Below, piece after piece: positions 45,669-55,198 of a stretch of DNA of 64,000 bases. This DNA is from JBKBII01 sp046299415 (GTDB lineage Bacteria; Pseudomonadota; Gammaproteobacteria; Ectothiorhodospirales; Ectothiorhodospiraceae): positions 1 through 64,000 of the forward strand of contig JBKBII010000002.1 of assembly GCA_046299415.1 (NCBI GenBank), given 5' to 3'. The stretch's first letter is position 1. Each line of letters opens with the position of its first letter. The notes beneath the pieces are model-generated. The model had not been told where the DNA came from. It was given only the letters and a program-made list of their open reading frames with translations, and searched no databases. The translations under genes were made by a program, and so were the position numbers.

Positions 45669-45751
45669 GGTGTGTCTCCCAGGAGTTGAAACACGGTGAT
45701 TGGGTTGTCGCGTTCGCCTACCGGGGCCGGTTTGTGGCGAATGACGAGTGT

Positions 45752-45780
45752 TTTATACACACCACAGTGTCGCTTTTCAA
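45752..45780 (-). promoter_or_regulatory. Sigma-70 promoter of porin 2
   Basis: On the minus strand TTGAAA (45775-45780), 17 bp, TATAAA (45752-45757), about 84 bp before the ATG. Close to consensus and matched by the porin 1 promoter. Confidence 0.8.
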
Positions 45781-45820
45781 GCAGTTTTTACATAAAACGC
45801 CACAACGTATTCCGTCACCC

Positions 45821-45839
45821 GTTGCATTCGCGCAACAAA
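45821..45839. promoter_or_regulatory. Dyad motif upstream of the porin 2 promoter
   Basis: GTTGCATTCGCGCAACAAA: GTTGC and GCAAC arms 6 bp apart, 40 bp upstream of the -35 box. It matches the porin 1 motif at 15 of 19 positions and at almost the same distance. Confidence 0.65.
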
Positions 45840-46217
45840 TCAAGCGAATCACGCCGGATCCTGAACGTTGCGGACGGTCAGAATCCTAAGCCTCGCCCGC
45901 AAAAATCGGCGACGCCGGCTCTGAGCACTCTGTCTCGAGAGCTCGGGGACCCCGTATCGCGATAATGCGTCGCCTTTTGGCCAACAGGCCGAGGGTAAGT
46001 CGAGGCACAAAGCTCAGAACGCAGCCTCCGAGTGTGCTTTGCCAAGTGCGTTGGACGGTTCGTATCTTCGGCGGCTTGAGCTTCGGAGCCGGTACTCGTT
46101 GCCAAGCGATCAACCCCGACCGATGCTTGAGTTGCCGCGATCAAATTCACAGCTAGTTTTGGAGAGCTGTCATCTACGGGTGGGGTTTGGCGGCGATCGC
46201 TCGACTGGGATCAGTTC

Positions 46218-46955
46218 TCAATGAATCCGCGCCGAGGACCTAATCAATCCGTTATCCGGTTCCGTTCGCTGGGGTACGCGACCACGGCTTGCGTGATGCA
46301 GCAGTAAACGAAAATTCCTTGCCAGCTCGGCGCTTAAGGCCTTGTTGGCGCAAATCTCGCCGAGGTCATTGTGTGAGCTGGAAACGCCGCACGCTCCTCT
46401 CGCAGACGTACCGCTGGCGTCTGGATCACTGTTTGAGGCATCGCCGGTGGGCTCATCGCAGGGGCTTTGTTGCCAAGCCTGGGTCACCATCATGCTGCCC
46501 GCGGGTTCGACATCGCCCGGCCGGAAAATCTCCTCTTCAAAATGCAAAACGATCAAAGCTGACGCTGTGGCCGCATCGCCCGCCACTTCTTGGGTCTTCT
46601 GGGGCGTGATGGACTGTAGAGATGCTGCAGAAGGGTGAAACCCGTCACCGACGATCTGCGCCGTCAACAGTTTTCTGACGACCTTGATATTGAGCGAACG
46701 CGAAAAAACCAACAGCCAAGACTCCATCACCGCGGCCAAGCCCACGCTCGCACGAGCGCTCGACGGATGTATACAGGTCACTTCAGCGCCAGCGGTTGGC
46801 GTCGTGACCGCCCAGAGTTCCATCATCGTATCGATGTCGAAACTCGCAAAGGCCGCGGCGTAGCGCTCGATCAGCGCTTCACCCAACGCCAAAACATCGA
46901 CGCCTGGTTCGCCTTCGTGCCGGCCGCTTGAAAATCGAGAATCCATCGTGTTCAT
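46218..46955 (-). CDS. NTF2-like / SnoaL-like protein, second of a tandem pair
   Basis: 245 aa. A divergent copy of the NTF2-like fold: ALIERYAAAFASFDIDTMMELW, then TCIHPSSARASVGLAAVMESW, matching ISCIHPGGPRLTGLKAIEEAW of the upstream gene. The C-terminus also aligns (FRLLLHHAS with WYVVEHHAS). Between them lie low-complexity Ser/Ala/Asp-rich stretches absent from the compact family (usually about 120-150 aa). Its ATG overlaps the upstream stop codon by 4 bp. No catalytic residues can be named; members range from enzymes to ligand-binding proteins. The divergence may mean a structural partner role. Confidence 0.65.
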   Translation of the reverse strand: MNTMDSRFSSGRHEGEPGVDVLALGEALIERYAAAFASFDIDTMMELWAVTTPTAGAEVTCIHPSSARASVGLAAVMESWLLVFSRSLNIKVVRKLLTAQIVGDGFHPSAASLQSITPQKTQEVAGDAATASALIVLHFEEEIFRPGDVEPAGSMMVTQAWQQSPCDEPTGDASNSDPDASGTSARGACGVSSSHNDLGEICANKALSAELARNFRLLLHHASRGRVPQRTEPDNGLIRSSARIH

Positions 46956-47572
46956 TGAAGACGTGACGAGCCGGCCGGGGCATCGGTTGGGCGAGCATCC
47001 GGGCTCGCATGATGTTCTACCACGTACCAACGACACTCGACCGCAGACCACTGATACAAATTGGTCGCGAGCAAGACACCGCGTAAATCACCGTCGACGT
47101 AGAAGCGCTCACGACCTGCCCGCGCCACGAGCAGGTCATTCAAAGTCTCCGGAGGCCGAACGTGCGTCGATACCTCTTGCACGGAGGCTTGTGATGTCAG
47201 TTCAGTCGGCGATCGCAAGTCTCGAGGCTCGCCAGGGGACTCCGTGGCGTTGACCCGTTCTTTACCGCCGATCATGCCAAAATCAGCCTGAGTCGACTTG
47301 GGCGCGAGATTCGGCGCGGGTAAACGTGCCGGCCACTGCACAACCTCATCGAAACGTGCGACGACACCCTTCATCTCCGGCAAAATCAGACGCCACGCTT
47401 CTTCTATGGCTTTGAGCCCTGTCAATCGGGGGCCGCCAGGGTGAATGCAGCTTATTGGATGATCGGGATGCCATAACGTCATCATCAGCGCGACATCGCC
47501 GCGCTCGAAGGCCAAATAAAAACGTGTTTCCAGGTCTAGGAGCGCGTGTTGCAAGTCAGGCGCCGAGGCCAT
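46952..47572 (-). CDS. NTF2-like / SnoaL-like protein, first of a tandem pair
   Basis: 206 aa. The NTF2-like (SnoaL_3-type) core is clear: DLETRFYLAFERGDVALMMTLWHPDHPISCIHPGGPRLTGLKAIEEAWRLIL, ending with ERFYVDGDLRGVLLATNLYQW and RWYVVEHHASPDA. A polar insertion of about 60 residues (Ser/Thr/Glu-rich) separates the two halves. ATG 47572 has AGAGGA 7 bp upstream. Divergent from the PfkB gene. Function unknown; the HP..SCIHP segment is typical of a widespread uncharacterised proteobacterial subgroup. Confidence 0.78.
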   Translation of the reverse strand: MASAPDLQHALLDLETRFYLAFERGDVALMMTLWHPDHPISCIHPGGPRLTGLKAIEEAWRLILPEMKGVVARFDEVVQWPARLPAPNLAPKSTQADFGMIGGKERVNATESPGEPRDLRSPTELTSQASVQEVSTHVRPPETLNDLLVARAGRERFYVDGDLRGVLLATNLYQWSAVECRWYVVEHHASPDARPTDAPAGSSRLQ

Positions 47573-47997
47573 GGCGAGTCCTCTCGAAAAATCAGTTAGG
47601 TGTACTGCAACAATCAAAGACGACGCGTTTCGTGAATTCTTTCCTCGCACGGATCGTTGCCGTCCGCAGACGGATCATCCACGTATCAGGCTCGGACTAG
47701 AAACACGCTCCCACCGTTACCACATCACATTTGGCGCCGTTCGGAAATCGGTGTGATTCGACCCCATCACGTCACGACACATCAGCGACGCCTCGAGGCG
47801 CTGGCCCGATACAAGCCCGTGATTGATGTCGGGCAGCAACTACTGGAACAACTCGATAAACCCAACTCGAATGGCTTGCCGAAAAGCGAACGGCAGAACA
47901 CCCACTCGTTACCTCTCACTGCTTCTGCCGAGTCCCGCTACGCTAGGCCCATCAAGCGGTGGGCCAGAATCTCACCAGACACAGCGATGGAAATGAC
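47573..47997. other. Divergent region NTF2-like/PfkB
   Basis: About 425 bp. No gene supported. A CGCCTCGAGGCG palindrome near 47788-47799 is the only symmetric element. Confidence 0.4.
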
Positions 47998-48900
47998 ATG
48001 GCACGCATCCTATCGACCGGCATTGTTACGCTCGACCACATCATCGATGCGGCTCGCTTTCCATCAGAAGACCATGAAGTACGTGGCCAACGCTGGCAAA
48101 CACGTGTTGGCGGCAATGCCGCAAACACGGCTCAATTGCTGGCTCGACGCGGACACGACGCCTGGCTGGCCTGTTGTGTTCCGACTGGCACCAGTGGGGA
48201 CGATCTGATCGAGCACCTGAATCGAGCCGGTGTGCAAGTGGTCGCCGAGCGCGTTGCAGGCACCGCCCCGACCTCGATGATCCTACGCACACCACCGGCT
48301 CATCGCACCGTCGTACACGTGCGCGATCTACCCGAAGCCTCCGCGACGGTTTGGGACACCATCGACACGACGCTCGTCGATGCGTTTCATTTTGAAGGCC
48401 GTAACGTCGACGTCCTGCGCGCGTTGCTCAATCGAGCAATTCAATCGCGTATTGATCAGCCGATCTTCCTTGAGCTCGAAAAGCCCCGCGTCGGGCTAAT
48501 CGATCTCGCTGCGTATGCAGACGTCGCGATGATTTCGCGTGCCTTCGTGACGTCAGCCGAGATTCAACACATGGGATGGCCCCAAGCGCCTGAGTCGTTT
48601 CTCGACGCCTGGCGTCAGCGTGAACGATCGAGCGGTCGGGATCGCGAGTGGTCGCCAATCGTCACTCTCACCTGGGGCCGTGAAGGAGCCTGGCTGGATA
48701 CCGGCAAAGAACGCTTTCACCGCGCTCCGAGCCCTGATCTGACGATCATCGACGCCGTCGGCGCTGGCGACGCTTTCAATGCCGGATTGATTGACGCCTT
48801 GATCTCGGGGCACCCGCCCGAGCAAGCCCTACATCGCGCCGTTCGTCTCGCAGAGGCCAAGCTCGGCGTCGACGGATTCGACTTGCCACCGGATGCATGA
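47998..48900 (+). CDS. PfkB family sugar kinase
   Basis: 300 aa ribokinase-like kinase. The N-terminal signature is RVGGNAANTAQLLARRGHDAWLACCV (GGNxAN), and the C-terminal ATP/anion-hole motif with catalytic Asp is IDAVGAGDAFNAGLIDAL. It resembles ketohexokinase/fructokinase-like members (segment VDAFHFEGRNVDVLRALL). The phosphate acceptor cannot be told. The ATG at 47998 fits the start of the fold (MARILSTGIVTLDHII) but has only a weak GGAAA before it; the frame is open to 47959. No sugar transporter or pathway gene is adjacent. Confidence 0.85.
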   Translation: MARILSTGIVTLDHIIDAARFPSEDHEVRGQRWQTRVGGNAANTAQLLARRGHDAWLACCVPTGTSGDDLIEHLNRAGVQVVAERVAGTAPTSMILRTPPAHRTVVHVRDLPEASATVWDTIDTTLVDAFHFEGRNVDVLRALLNRAIQSRIDQPIFLELEKPRVGLIDLAAYADVAMISRAFVTSAEIQHMGWPQAPESFLDAWRQRERSSGRDREWSPIVTLTWGREGAWLDTGKERFHRAPSPDLTIIDAVGAGDAFNAGLIDALISGHPPEQALHRAVRLAEAKLGVDGFDLPPDA

Positions 48901-49476
48901 ATGCGCCGTTGAAACCCACGCGGTACACAACGCAAGCGGCAAGAATCAGCAGCGCGCACCTGTTTTGCCGCCCGCAGGACTGCGGCAACGCCCAAAAAGC
49001 TGCCGAAAGCCGCGAATGGCACGCAGGGCAAAACACCCAAAACGCAGCACGCGATGACCTGAAAGCCTTCGGCTGATCGAGCGCGCCACGCACCGATGCA
49101 CTCGCGAGATGCATCCGGCTTTTTTCGAGCATTGACACGGTCCGGACCCGGCCCACTCACGCTCACCGCGGCCAACACCCACCGCCCGCTCTGGGATCGA
49201 TGAAGATGTCGATGCCAAGCATATAAAACGACGACCTCACTCGCTTGACAATGAAAACGCGAATCATTATTGTTTTTATCGTGATTCCGATGCCCAGGTC
49301 GTCGGTGATCACGCAGGCTAGTCATCGCCTGCTCTCCTCTGACGCGTTGTTCTGCCCAGCCAGCCTGTTCGTCGCTAGACGGCCGCAAGCCTCGGCAGAT
49401 TTTTTTCGTCAAGGGATGCATTCGAAAAACGAGGCTCGCGAATGTTTGCGAGAGCCCGATGAACAGGTGAACGTCC
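48901..49476 (+). other. Intergenic region with the hemP promoter
   Basis: About 575 bp. No gene supported in the left part; long minus-strand frames reflect GC bias. The Fur-type promoter at 49245-49277 lies inside, about 200 bp before hemP, so the transcript would have a long leader. Confidence 0.5.
49245..49277 (+). promoter_or_regulatory. Fur-box promoter upstream of hemP
   Basis: TTGACA (49245-49250), 17 bp, TATTGT (49268-49273). The -10 region overlaps GCGAATCATTATTGTTTTT (49259-49277), whose AATCATTAT part matches the right half of the Fur consensus exactly. This is the classic position for iron-dependent repression by Fur. Confidence 0.7.
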
Positions 49477-49725
49477 ATGCACCGTCTCCTCGAAACACAG
49501 GCTCGTCACCATCACGAGGGGCAACGCGCCCCACGCGCCAGTTCGGCCACCGGCGGTCAGGTCACGATCTCGATTCGTTCAACGTCCAACGACCCGATAT
49601 CAGCCAGCAAAAAGACCTCTAGCGCGCAGTTATTCGGTGATGCCAAGCAGATTGAAATCGAACACGGCGACATGACTTACACGCTGCGTATAACGGCCGC
49701 GGGGAAACTCCTGCTGACCAAGTAG
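49477..49725 (+). CDS. hemP: Hemin uptake protein HemP
   Basis: 82 aa. The conserved C-terminal core of HemP is present: SAQLFGDAKQIEIEHGDMTYTLRITAAGKLLLTK (pattern LxG...I.H.G..Y.LR.T..GKL.LTK). The first 35 residues are variable and polar. HemP is a small iron-regulated protein found with heme uptake genes; in some bacteria it is a transcriptional activator of the heme receptor gene. AGGTGA lies before the ATG. No hem receptor or hmu gene is in the window. The Fur-box promoter upstream supports the call. Confidence 0.87.
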   Translation: MHRLLETQARHHHEGQRAPRASSATGGQVTISIRSTSNDPISASKKTSSAQLFGDAKQIEIEHGDMTYTLRITAAGKLLLTK

Positions 49726-50201
49726 CGCTGCCTGATGTCAAACGCATCGAACCGGTACGGTACCGACATCGGGCGATCATCCTGCTGCACGGGGGGGGGT
49801 GAGCCGTGTTCCAGCGAAGGCAGGGCGTGGGAATGTCAATCCGATCAAACGCGACGATCTAAAAGCCCCGACCGAAAAGCCAACCGCTCGATCGGCTTCG
49901 TTTGTGGAGTCCGAGGTGGGGGGCACAACCCTCCCAAGGAAACCTCGGCAAGGACCGCGAGCAGAAAACGATGCACGGCCGCCGGAACGCGAGCTGCGAG
50001 ACACAGTGATCTGACACGTGAGTGCGGCAGCGCAGGCGCGTCATGGCGACGCACCTGCGATCGCTTCTTGAGTGTTTTTCTGGGCAGTTCGATGACGACC
50101 ACGTCGCATCAGTAGGCCTAATTCGAGGCTCTGACCGACCTGGTGAAGCACCTCGCGAACGACTTGATCCGCTCTCCCGCACCGGTCTCTAGACTCGATC
50201 T
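49726..50201. other. Convergent intergenic region hemP/Sel1 gene
   Basis: About 475 bp. Contains a run of nine G (49791-49799). Overlapping open frames on both strands have no family features. No terminator recognised. Confidence 0.45.
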
Positions 50202-50930
50202 TCAAACTCGCGCGAGGCCGTGCTCATGTAACCAGCGCTGTGCCAGATCGCCAGCGCGCAGGCGCTCACTTGGCGACAATTCCCGTGCGACCCGCTCGCG
50301 GTAGCGAGCTGCTTCAGCCACACCCATCTCCGCGGCAATCGCATACCACTTGAACGCCGACACATCGGAGCGCTCAACACCCTCGCCATAAGCGAACAAG
50401 CGAGCCAGGTTCGCCGCACCCCGACCTTCTCCTGCTTCTGCGGCAGCCAGATACCACTGCGCCGCCTGCCCGCCGTCCTGTGGCACGCCATCACCGCGAT
50501 CAAAGGCGAGCCCAAGGTAAAACATTGCGGCAGCCATGCCAGTGTGCGCCGCCTGATGCCACCAATACACCGCTGCGTTTGCGTCGCGCGCAACGCCATC
50601 ACCTTCGGCCAGCAACACCGCGAGATTGAAGGCCGCCTCCGGATGTCCTTTGCCGGCCGCCTGCGCCAACCAATGCACCGCCATGGCCGCGTCCCGCGCG
50701 ACAAACTGACCCTCGTCAAAAATCACACCGAGAGCGAACGCTGCTGCAGCATCACCTTTTTCGGCCGCGGCGTGCCAACACGCAATTGCACGCTCTCCAT
50801 CACCGTCACGCCAAGCCGCGTCGCCATCCTTGCGAAGTACGGCCGCGTCGTCAGCCACGGGATCATCGCTCGATGAATCAACACCCTTGGCTGGAGTATG
50901 TGTTCGCTGAGTAATGTCTTCAGAGGGCAT
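50202..50930 (-). CDS. Sel1-like repeat (TPR-like) protein
   Basis: 242 aa. About five Sel1-type helical repeats of roughly 36 residues from residue 45 to 215, each with the pattern A...LG..F..G.GV..D...A..W...AA..G, for example AAFALGVIFDEGQFVARDAAMAVHWLAQAAGKGHPE. There is no signal peptide, so it is cytosolic, and probably a scaffold for protein-protein contacts. The N-terminal 40 residues are polar and disordered-looking. Partner and role unknown; it stands alone. Confidence 0.85.
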   Translation of the reverse strand: MPSEDITQRTHTPAKGVDSSSDDPVADDAAVLRKDGDAAWRDGDGERAIACWHAAAEKGDAAAAFALGVIFDEGQFVARDAAMAVHWLAQAAGKGHPEAAFNLAVLLAEGDGVARDANAAVYWWHQAAHTGMAAAMFYLGLAFDRGDGVPQDGGQAAQWYLAAAEAGEGRGAANLARLFAYGEGVERSDVSAFKWYAIAAEMGVAEAARYRERVARELSPSERLRAGDLAQRWLHEHGLARV

Positions 50931-51736
50931 CGACAGATGGTCCTTTTGGTCTCGAGTTGCGTCGTCCTGGCGCAGGCGATCGAGTTATTCGACCTCGTCG
51001 ATCAAGGCTCGAAGGCCAGCCAACCTGGCGCCCGGCCGCAGATACCGACCAAGTCCTCACCGGCACCCGTCCGATGATGCGGTTCAGCAACTCCGATGTT
51101 CGCTCCGCATGCAACTTCTCTCTAGCGACGACTTTGGCCCAGCGTCCCGAGTCCGGAGTTGAGCCCATACACTAAAGTGATTAACCGAACCCTCAACCTC
51201 ATCCAGCTGGATAGGGGCACGATCAACCGAGCAGAATGACCACAACCGAGCACCTCAAAGCGCCCAACAGAGGCCGTTCGTTCGACATCCGTCAATCAAT
51301 CCCGAGCGACCCCGATCGCCTGACCTGGATGAGTCCGGCGGACTACCCTAGCCGAACCGCATCGACTAAAAACCCGCAAGAATCAGAGTTCCTCAAAAAG
51401 AAGCCATGCATCTTTCTCGGCGCATCAAGCGACCCTTCATCCAGCCACAATTGAAGCGACGAACGCCGGGTCATCTATAAATCCGTGTCGCTATAGCGCC
51501 GCACCGGGGCCAGCGGCACTCGCCTAATGCAGGCGTCGCTTCCTTTTCGGCGTATCACCGCCTTCACGCCCTTCGGCCCCCCATGGGATTCGCTTACATC
51601 CGGGGATTCGCGTACACGCAGACGAGCGCCGACGCCAGCAAGCACGGATCCGCACATACCGCATGATGCCGTCAAAGAACCCTCGCAGGGAGCGGGCCTT
51701 CGCGATCATCACGACCCCAACGGCACCGCATTTGCG
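50931..51736. other. Gene-poor 800 bp region
   Basis: No gene I can support. A 72-codon plus-strand frame (51236-51454) has no ribosome site, no domain and a composition like its surroundings. No repeats or promoters stand out. Confidence 0.4.
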
Positions 51737-52522
51737 TTAACGCAGAGGCAGGCCCCGCGCCAGCCAACCGGGTCCAGCAGCTGAACCGGCCATACCCTCG
51801 TCGACGGTAAAAACACGCTCATATCCCAACTGGCGCAGCTGAGGCGCCAGTTGTGCCGTGCGATTGCCAGTGCGGCAGATCAGGGCCACGGGCACCGAAC
51901 GGTCGCCTCCTGTCGCCCACTCCAAATCACGCAAAAAGCCCTGGACACCATCGCGATGGGACTCGACCGAGATCGGGATTGCGGTCTCGGCGACTCCCGT
52001 CTCACTCCATTCTTCGGGCCGACGGATATCGACGATAATCAACTCTCCGCTCCGCGATGCCGCGAAGGCTTCGGTCGCCGTCAAGCGCCCAGAGCGATCA
52101 CGCAAGCGAAAGTCCAACACCGAATTGGCGCCAGCGCCAGATTCCGCCGAAACCACCTCTACGGCGCCAGATACACCACCAGCAGGCGGACCTGACATCG
52201 AATCAACGTCTTCTGCGCCGGCATGAGCGACGCTCGATGTCTCACGGTTGGACGGTGCGTCAGCCCCTTGAACCGCCGCGCCCATTCGCGCCGTCGCTCG
52301 ATCCGTCTCGCGTCCGATCGCCAGCGCGACAGCGATAACGCCCACCAAAGCCACCAAAAACAAACCCACCATCGCGCCTCTTCTCAACGCACCGCGACAC
52401 GTGGCAGCGCTCGGACTCCTGGCGTCCGCTAGGCGTCCGTCGTCGAGACAACTCTTACAATCCACATCGGGGCTCATCTCATCACACCTGGCTCGGCGTT
52501 TCTGTGGCGTATTGATCGGCAT
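51737..52522 (-). CDS. Membrane-anchored rhodanese-like protein
   Basis: 261 aa from ATG 52522. One transmembrane helix (about residues 52-70, MVGLFLVALVGVIAVALAIG) precedes a polar Ser/Gly/Ala-rich linker of about 70 residues, then a C-terminal rhodanese domain (IIVDIRRPEEWSETGV ... VALICRTGNRTAQLAPQLRQLGYERVFTVDEGMAG). The active-site loop is CRTGNR with the catalytic Cys. Sulfur transfer or phosphatase-like chemistry is possible; the membrane anchor would place the domain in the periplasm if the N-terminus is inside. The N-terminal region has a CKSC pair. Alternative starts: 52531 and 52477; 52522 has GAGG at a workable distance. Confidence 0.8.
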   Translation of the reverse strand: MPINTPQKRRARCDEMSPDVDCKSCLDDGRLADARSPSAATCRGALRRGAMVGLFLVALVGVIAVALAIGRETDRATARMGAAVQGADAPSNRETSSVAHAGAEDVDSMSGPPAGGVSGAVEVVSAESGAGANSVLDFRLRDRSGRLTATEAFAASRSGELIIVDIRRPEEWSETGVAETAIPISVESHRDGVQGFLRDLEWATGGDRSVPVALICRTGNRTAQLAPQLRQLGYERVFTVDEGMAGSAAGPGWLARGLPLR

Positions 52523-53205
52523 AACCATCATCCTCTGGCGTCGTCGTCGTGGCTCGCGTTCACGCTATATGAAACGAATGGATTCGGTTTGACCGTAGAC
52601 GCGAAAACCAATTCCAGCTGAATCAATTCAGCCCGCTCATACGGATCAAAAAATCGCGGATATCGCCTGAAAGCTTAAGCCCGGCACAGTCGAGGCCACG
52701 ATCTACCGCCTCGGCCGCGAACGTCCCTCAGAAACCGTTGCGATCTCTTTGCGGCCGTTCGCCCCGCTTCCCCCGGCATCGCTACAACCAAAGGCGTGTT
52801 GAACCCCACGACCAAAGTTGTATTGCCACGAACCGTGTATCTAGAGCACGTTGGCATGCGGGACCGAAAGGCCTCAAGCCAAGGATTCACCTACTGCCTC
52901 CCGATCATTGCACGCGCTCTTCGGCTTTTAATCAAAACAAGCTAGGGCTGACGTCGCACGCGCGCGAGCTGACGCGTCGCAAATGGGGAAATCGCTGTTA
53001 TGTCCGCATACGCCCATAGCAACCGAACGCAACCAAACCGATCGACGTGTTCGCCCTGCTCCCAGCGCAGCGCAGCCGACAACTTCAGCACACCAAGCTC
53101 ACCCGCTGCACCCGACGCTGAGCCAAGGCGATATCAGCGCGCAACGCGAAGCCCCGCGGCAGTCGCCTACCCGGAGCCAGCGCCTGAGCCCGTGTCACAA
53201 CGATC
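52523..53205. other. Divergent region rhodanese/diguanylate cyclase
   Basis: About 680 bp. No gene supported. A short inverted repeat GCTGAAT-CA-ATTCAGC lies at 52617-52632. Confidence 0.4.
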
Positions 53206-54726
53206 GTGCTGAGCGACGGCTTCCACAACTTAACGACACATGGTGCGGCCCTCGCCTCACTGAGCTTCGCACTGATCCTTTTGAGCCTGGCTCTGGTTCT
53301 GATGCTGCTGGAAACACGGCAACTCAAACACATCAAACGCGATCACGAAGATCAAGTGCGCACGCTCGAAAGTTTGATCCAGAGTGAAGCCGAAGCTCGA
53401 GAACGTATCCTCGATGGCCTGCCCGTCATCGCTTTCGCCTTTGATCTCTCGGACGGCTCGACGCACTACCTGTCACGCAACGCCGCGCGTCTACTGGGCA
53501 TCACCCCGCGCGACGCACGAAAACAGCGAGACTGGTGGACGGTTGGCATTCATCCCGACGACCTTGAGCGACACGCCGATCGCTGGGTTTCTCTCGAACA
53601 CCCCGACCGGCGCCGGCGCTACCGCTTTCAACATTTTCTAACCCGACGCTGGCTGGTGATCGAAGAAGCGGCAAGGCTCGAAAAGGACGGTATGCGTACC
53701 ATGGTTTACGGCACCATGACCGACGTCACTGCCGACCAAAAACGTGTCGAAACAATCGAAACCGAGCACCGCCGACTCACTGCCGTCGTCGAAGGTGGCC
53801 ATCTCGGAACCTGGGAATATCACCCGCCGTCCGAAAGGATCCACCTCAACAGACGGTCTTTGGAACTCCTTGATGAACCGCCGGACAGCCTAGAAATCAA
53901 CACTCTCGAAAGTTTTTTTGCTCGCATTCATCCCGCAGATCGTGAGGCATACAAGCGGGCCTGGCAGCTGCATGTCGACTGCCGCTCGCCACATTTTCAG
54001 ATCGAACTTCGCGTACAAACCCGCAGCGGTGGATGGCGATGGATTCAATCGACGGGTCGAATCATTACCCGCGACACCGATGGGCGGCCTCTGTCGGCCT
54101 TTGGTGTCCACCGCGACATCGATGAGGATGTGAAGAATCGCGAGCGCCTCAACCGCCTCGCCTCTCGCGATGAACTCACCGACCTTCCTAACCGACGCCA
54201 ATTCATCAGCGACTTGCACGGCGAAATCGAGGCCATTCGCCGCTGGCATCACGAAAGTATCGTCGCGATCTTTGATATCGATTTTTTCAAACGGGTCAAC
54301 GACGACTACGGCCATGCAGCCGGGGACACGGTTCTGATCGAGGTCGCTCAGCGCATTCAAGCCAACTTGCGACCGCGAGACCACATTGGCCGACTCGGTG
54401 GCGAAGAATTCGGTCTGATCCTTGCCGGATGCGAACTACCCGCGGGGCCCTCCCGCACGCTCGAACGGCTTCGTCGCGCGCTTGAGTCCAAGCCGGTGCG
54501 CTGCGAACAAATCGACATTCCCATCACTGCAAGCTTCGGCGCTACGCTGTTGCGCCCCGAGGACACCGCCGACGCCGCGCTGGCGCGAGCTGATGTCGCG
54601 CTGTACGAAGCCAAGCATGCAGGGCGAAACCGCTACGCGATCGCAATCGCCGACCGAGCCTGGCTGACGACCGACCTGCCGAACGTCGCAGCGACGCGCC
54701 CACGCCACGATCAAAAGCCGCACTGA
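53206..54726 (+). CDS. Membrane diguanylate cyclase with two PAS domains
   Basis: 506 aa, GTG start. It makes c-di-GMP from two GTP. One N-terminal transmembrane helix (about residues 14-34), a short coiled segment, two PAS domains (about 60-180, starting ILDGLPVIAFAFD; and 190-310, starting VVEGGHLGTWEYHPP, with a PAC segment GGWRWIQSTGRII), then a GGDEF domain from about 325 (RDELTDLPNRRQFISDL). The active site is GGEEF (about 398-402), preceded by the RPRD inhibitory (I) site at the right distance, so product feedback is expected. The PAS ligands are unknown. Single-gene unit. Confidence 0.92.
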   Translation: MLSDGFHNLTTHGAALASLSFALILLSLALVLMLLETRQLKHIKRDHEDQVRTLESLIQSEAEARERILDGLPVIAFAFDLSDGSTHYLSRNAARLLGITPRDARKQRDWWTVGIHPDDLERHADRWVSLEHPDRRRRYRFQHFLTRRWLVIEEAARLEKDGMRTMVYGTMTDVTADQKRVETIETEHRRLTAVVEGGHLGTWEYHPPSERIHLNRRSLELLDEPPDSLEINTLESFFARIHPADREAYKRAWQLHVDCRSPHFQIELRVQTRSGGWRWIQSTGRIITRDTDGRPLSAFGVHRDIDEDVKNRERLNRLASRDELTDLPNRRQFISDLHGEIEAIRRWHHESIVAIFDIDFFKRVNDDYGHAAGDTVLIEVAQRIQANLRPRDHIGRLGGEEFGLILAGCELPAGPSRTLERLRRALESKPVRCEQIDIPITASFGATLLRPEDTADAALARADVALYEAKHAGRNRYAIAIADRAWLTTDLPNVAATRPRHDQKPH

Positions 54727-55198
54727 GCCCACAGCTCGCCGAGAACCGGCGCAGGGGCTAAGGAGCGAAGACACGCGCCGAAAAACGGGGCGAAAGGACC
54801 GCAGAATCAATACGGCCCTGAGTCGAGCGCGCAAGCGCAAACCGCAGCGTCGCGTGCTGACGCACATCGCTCGCCTTTCTGCGGCCAGCCCCACACACCG
54901 CGATCACTGATCGGTCTCGATCGCAGTCACCAAATCGTCACCCGCCTACGCGAACCTGTAGTGGAGTCGCGCGCGTGAGCCCATACGGCAAGCCGATCGA
55001 CCCTTGCGCATGACCGCAAAATGCATCGCCGACACGCATGGGGCCGGCAAAGCGTCGCGGCCGACGCCGGGATCTTGTCGACTCCTCCTGGTGATCGTGA
55101 GCAGATCGTTCTCTTGGCGATCGAACAGTATCATCGCACGGCCGAACCGCTGTAGAGCAAGCGCCGTAGCGGCCTGCACAACCCATCTAGGAAAGCCC
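54727..55198. other. Intergenic region upstream of ugd
   Basis: About 470 bp, no gene supported; the ugd frame is open back to 55004 but the extra residues are not conserved. Confidence 0.45.

Larger units (their letters stand above)
45669..46217. other. Region between porin 2 and the NTF2-like genes
   Basis: About 550 bp. The left part holds the porin 2 promoter and dyad; the rest (45900-46217) shows no gene or structure I can name. Confidence 0.5.

Noticed and set aside
48717..49478. 253-codon minus-strand frame
   Set aside because: It is antisense to the end of the PfkB gene and covers the Fur-box promoter; the protein has no conserved pattern.
51236..51454. 72-codon plus-strand frame
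   Set aside because: No ribosome site and no similarity; it could be a real small protein but I cannot support it.
52617..52632. GCTGAAT-CA-ATTCAGC inverted repeat
   Set aside because: It is short, without a promoter context I can recognise.
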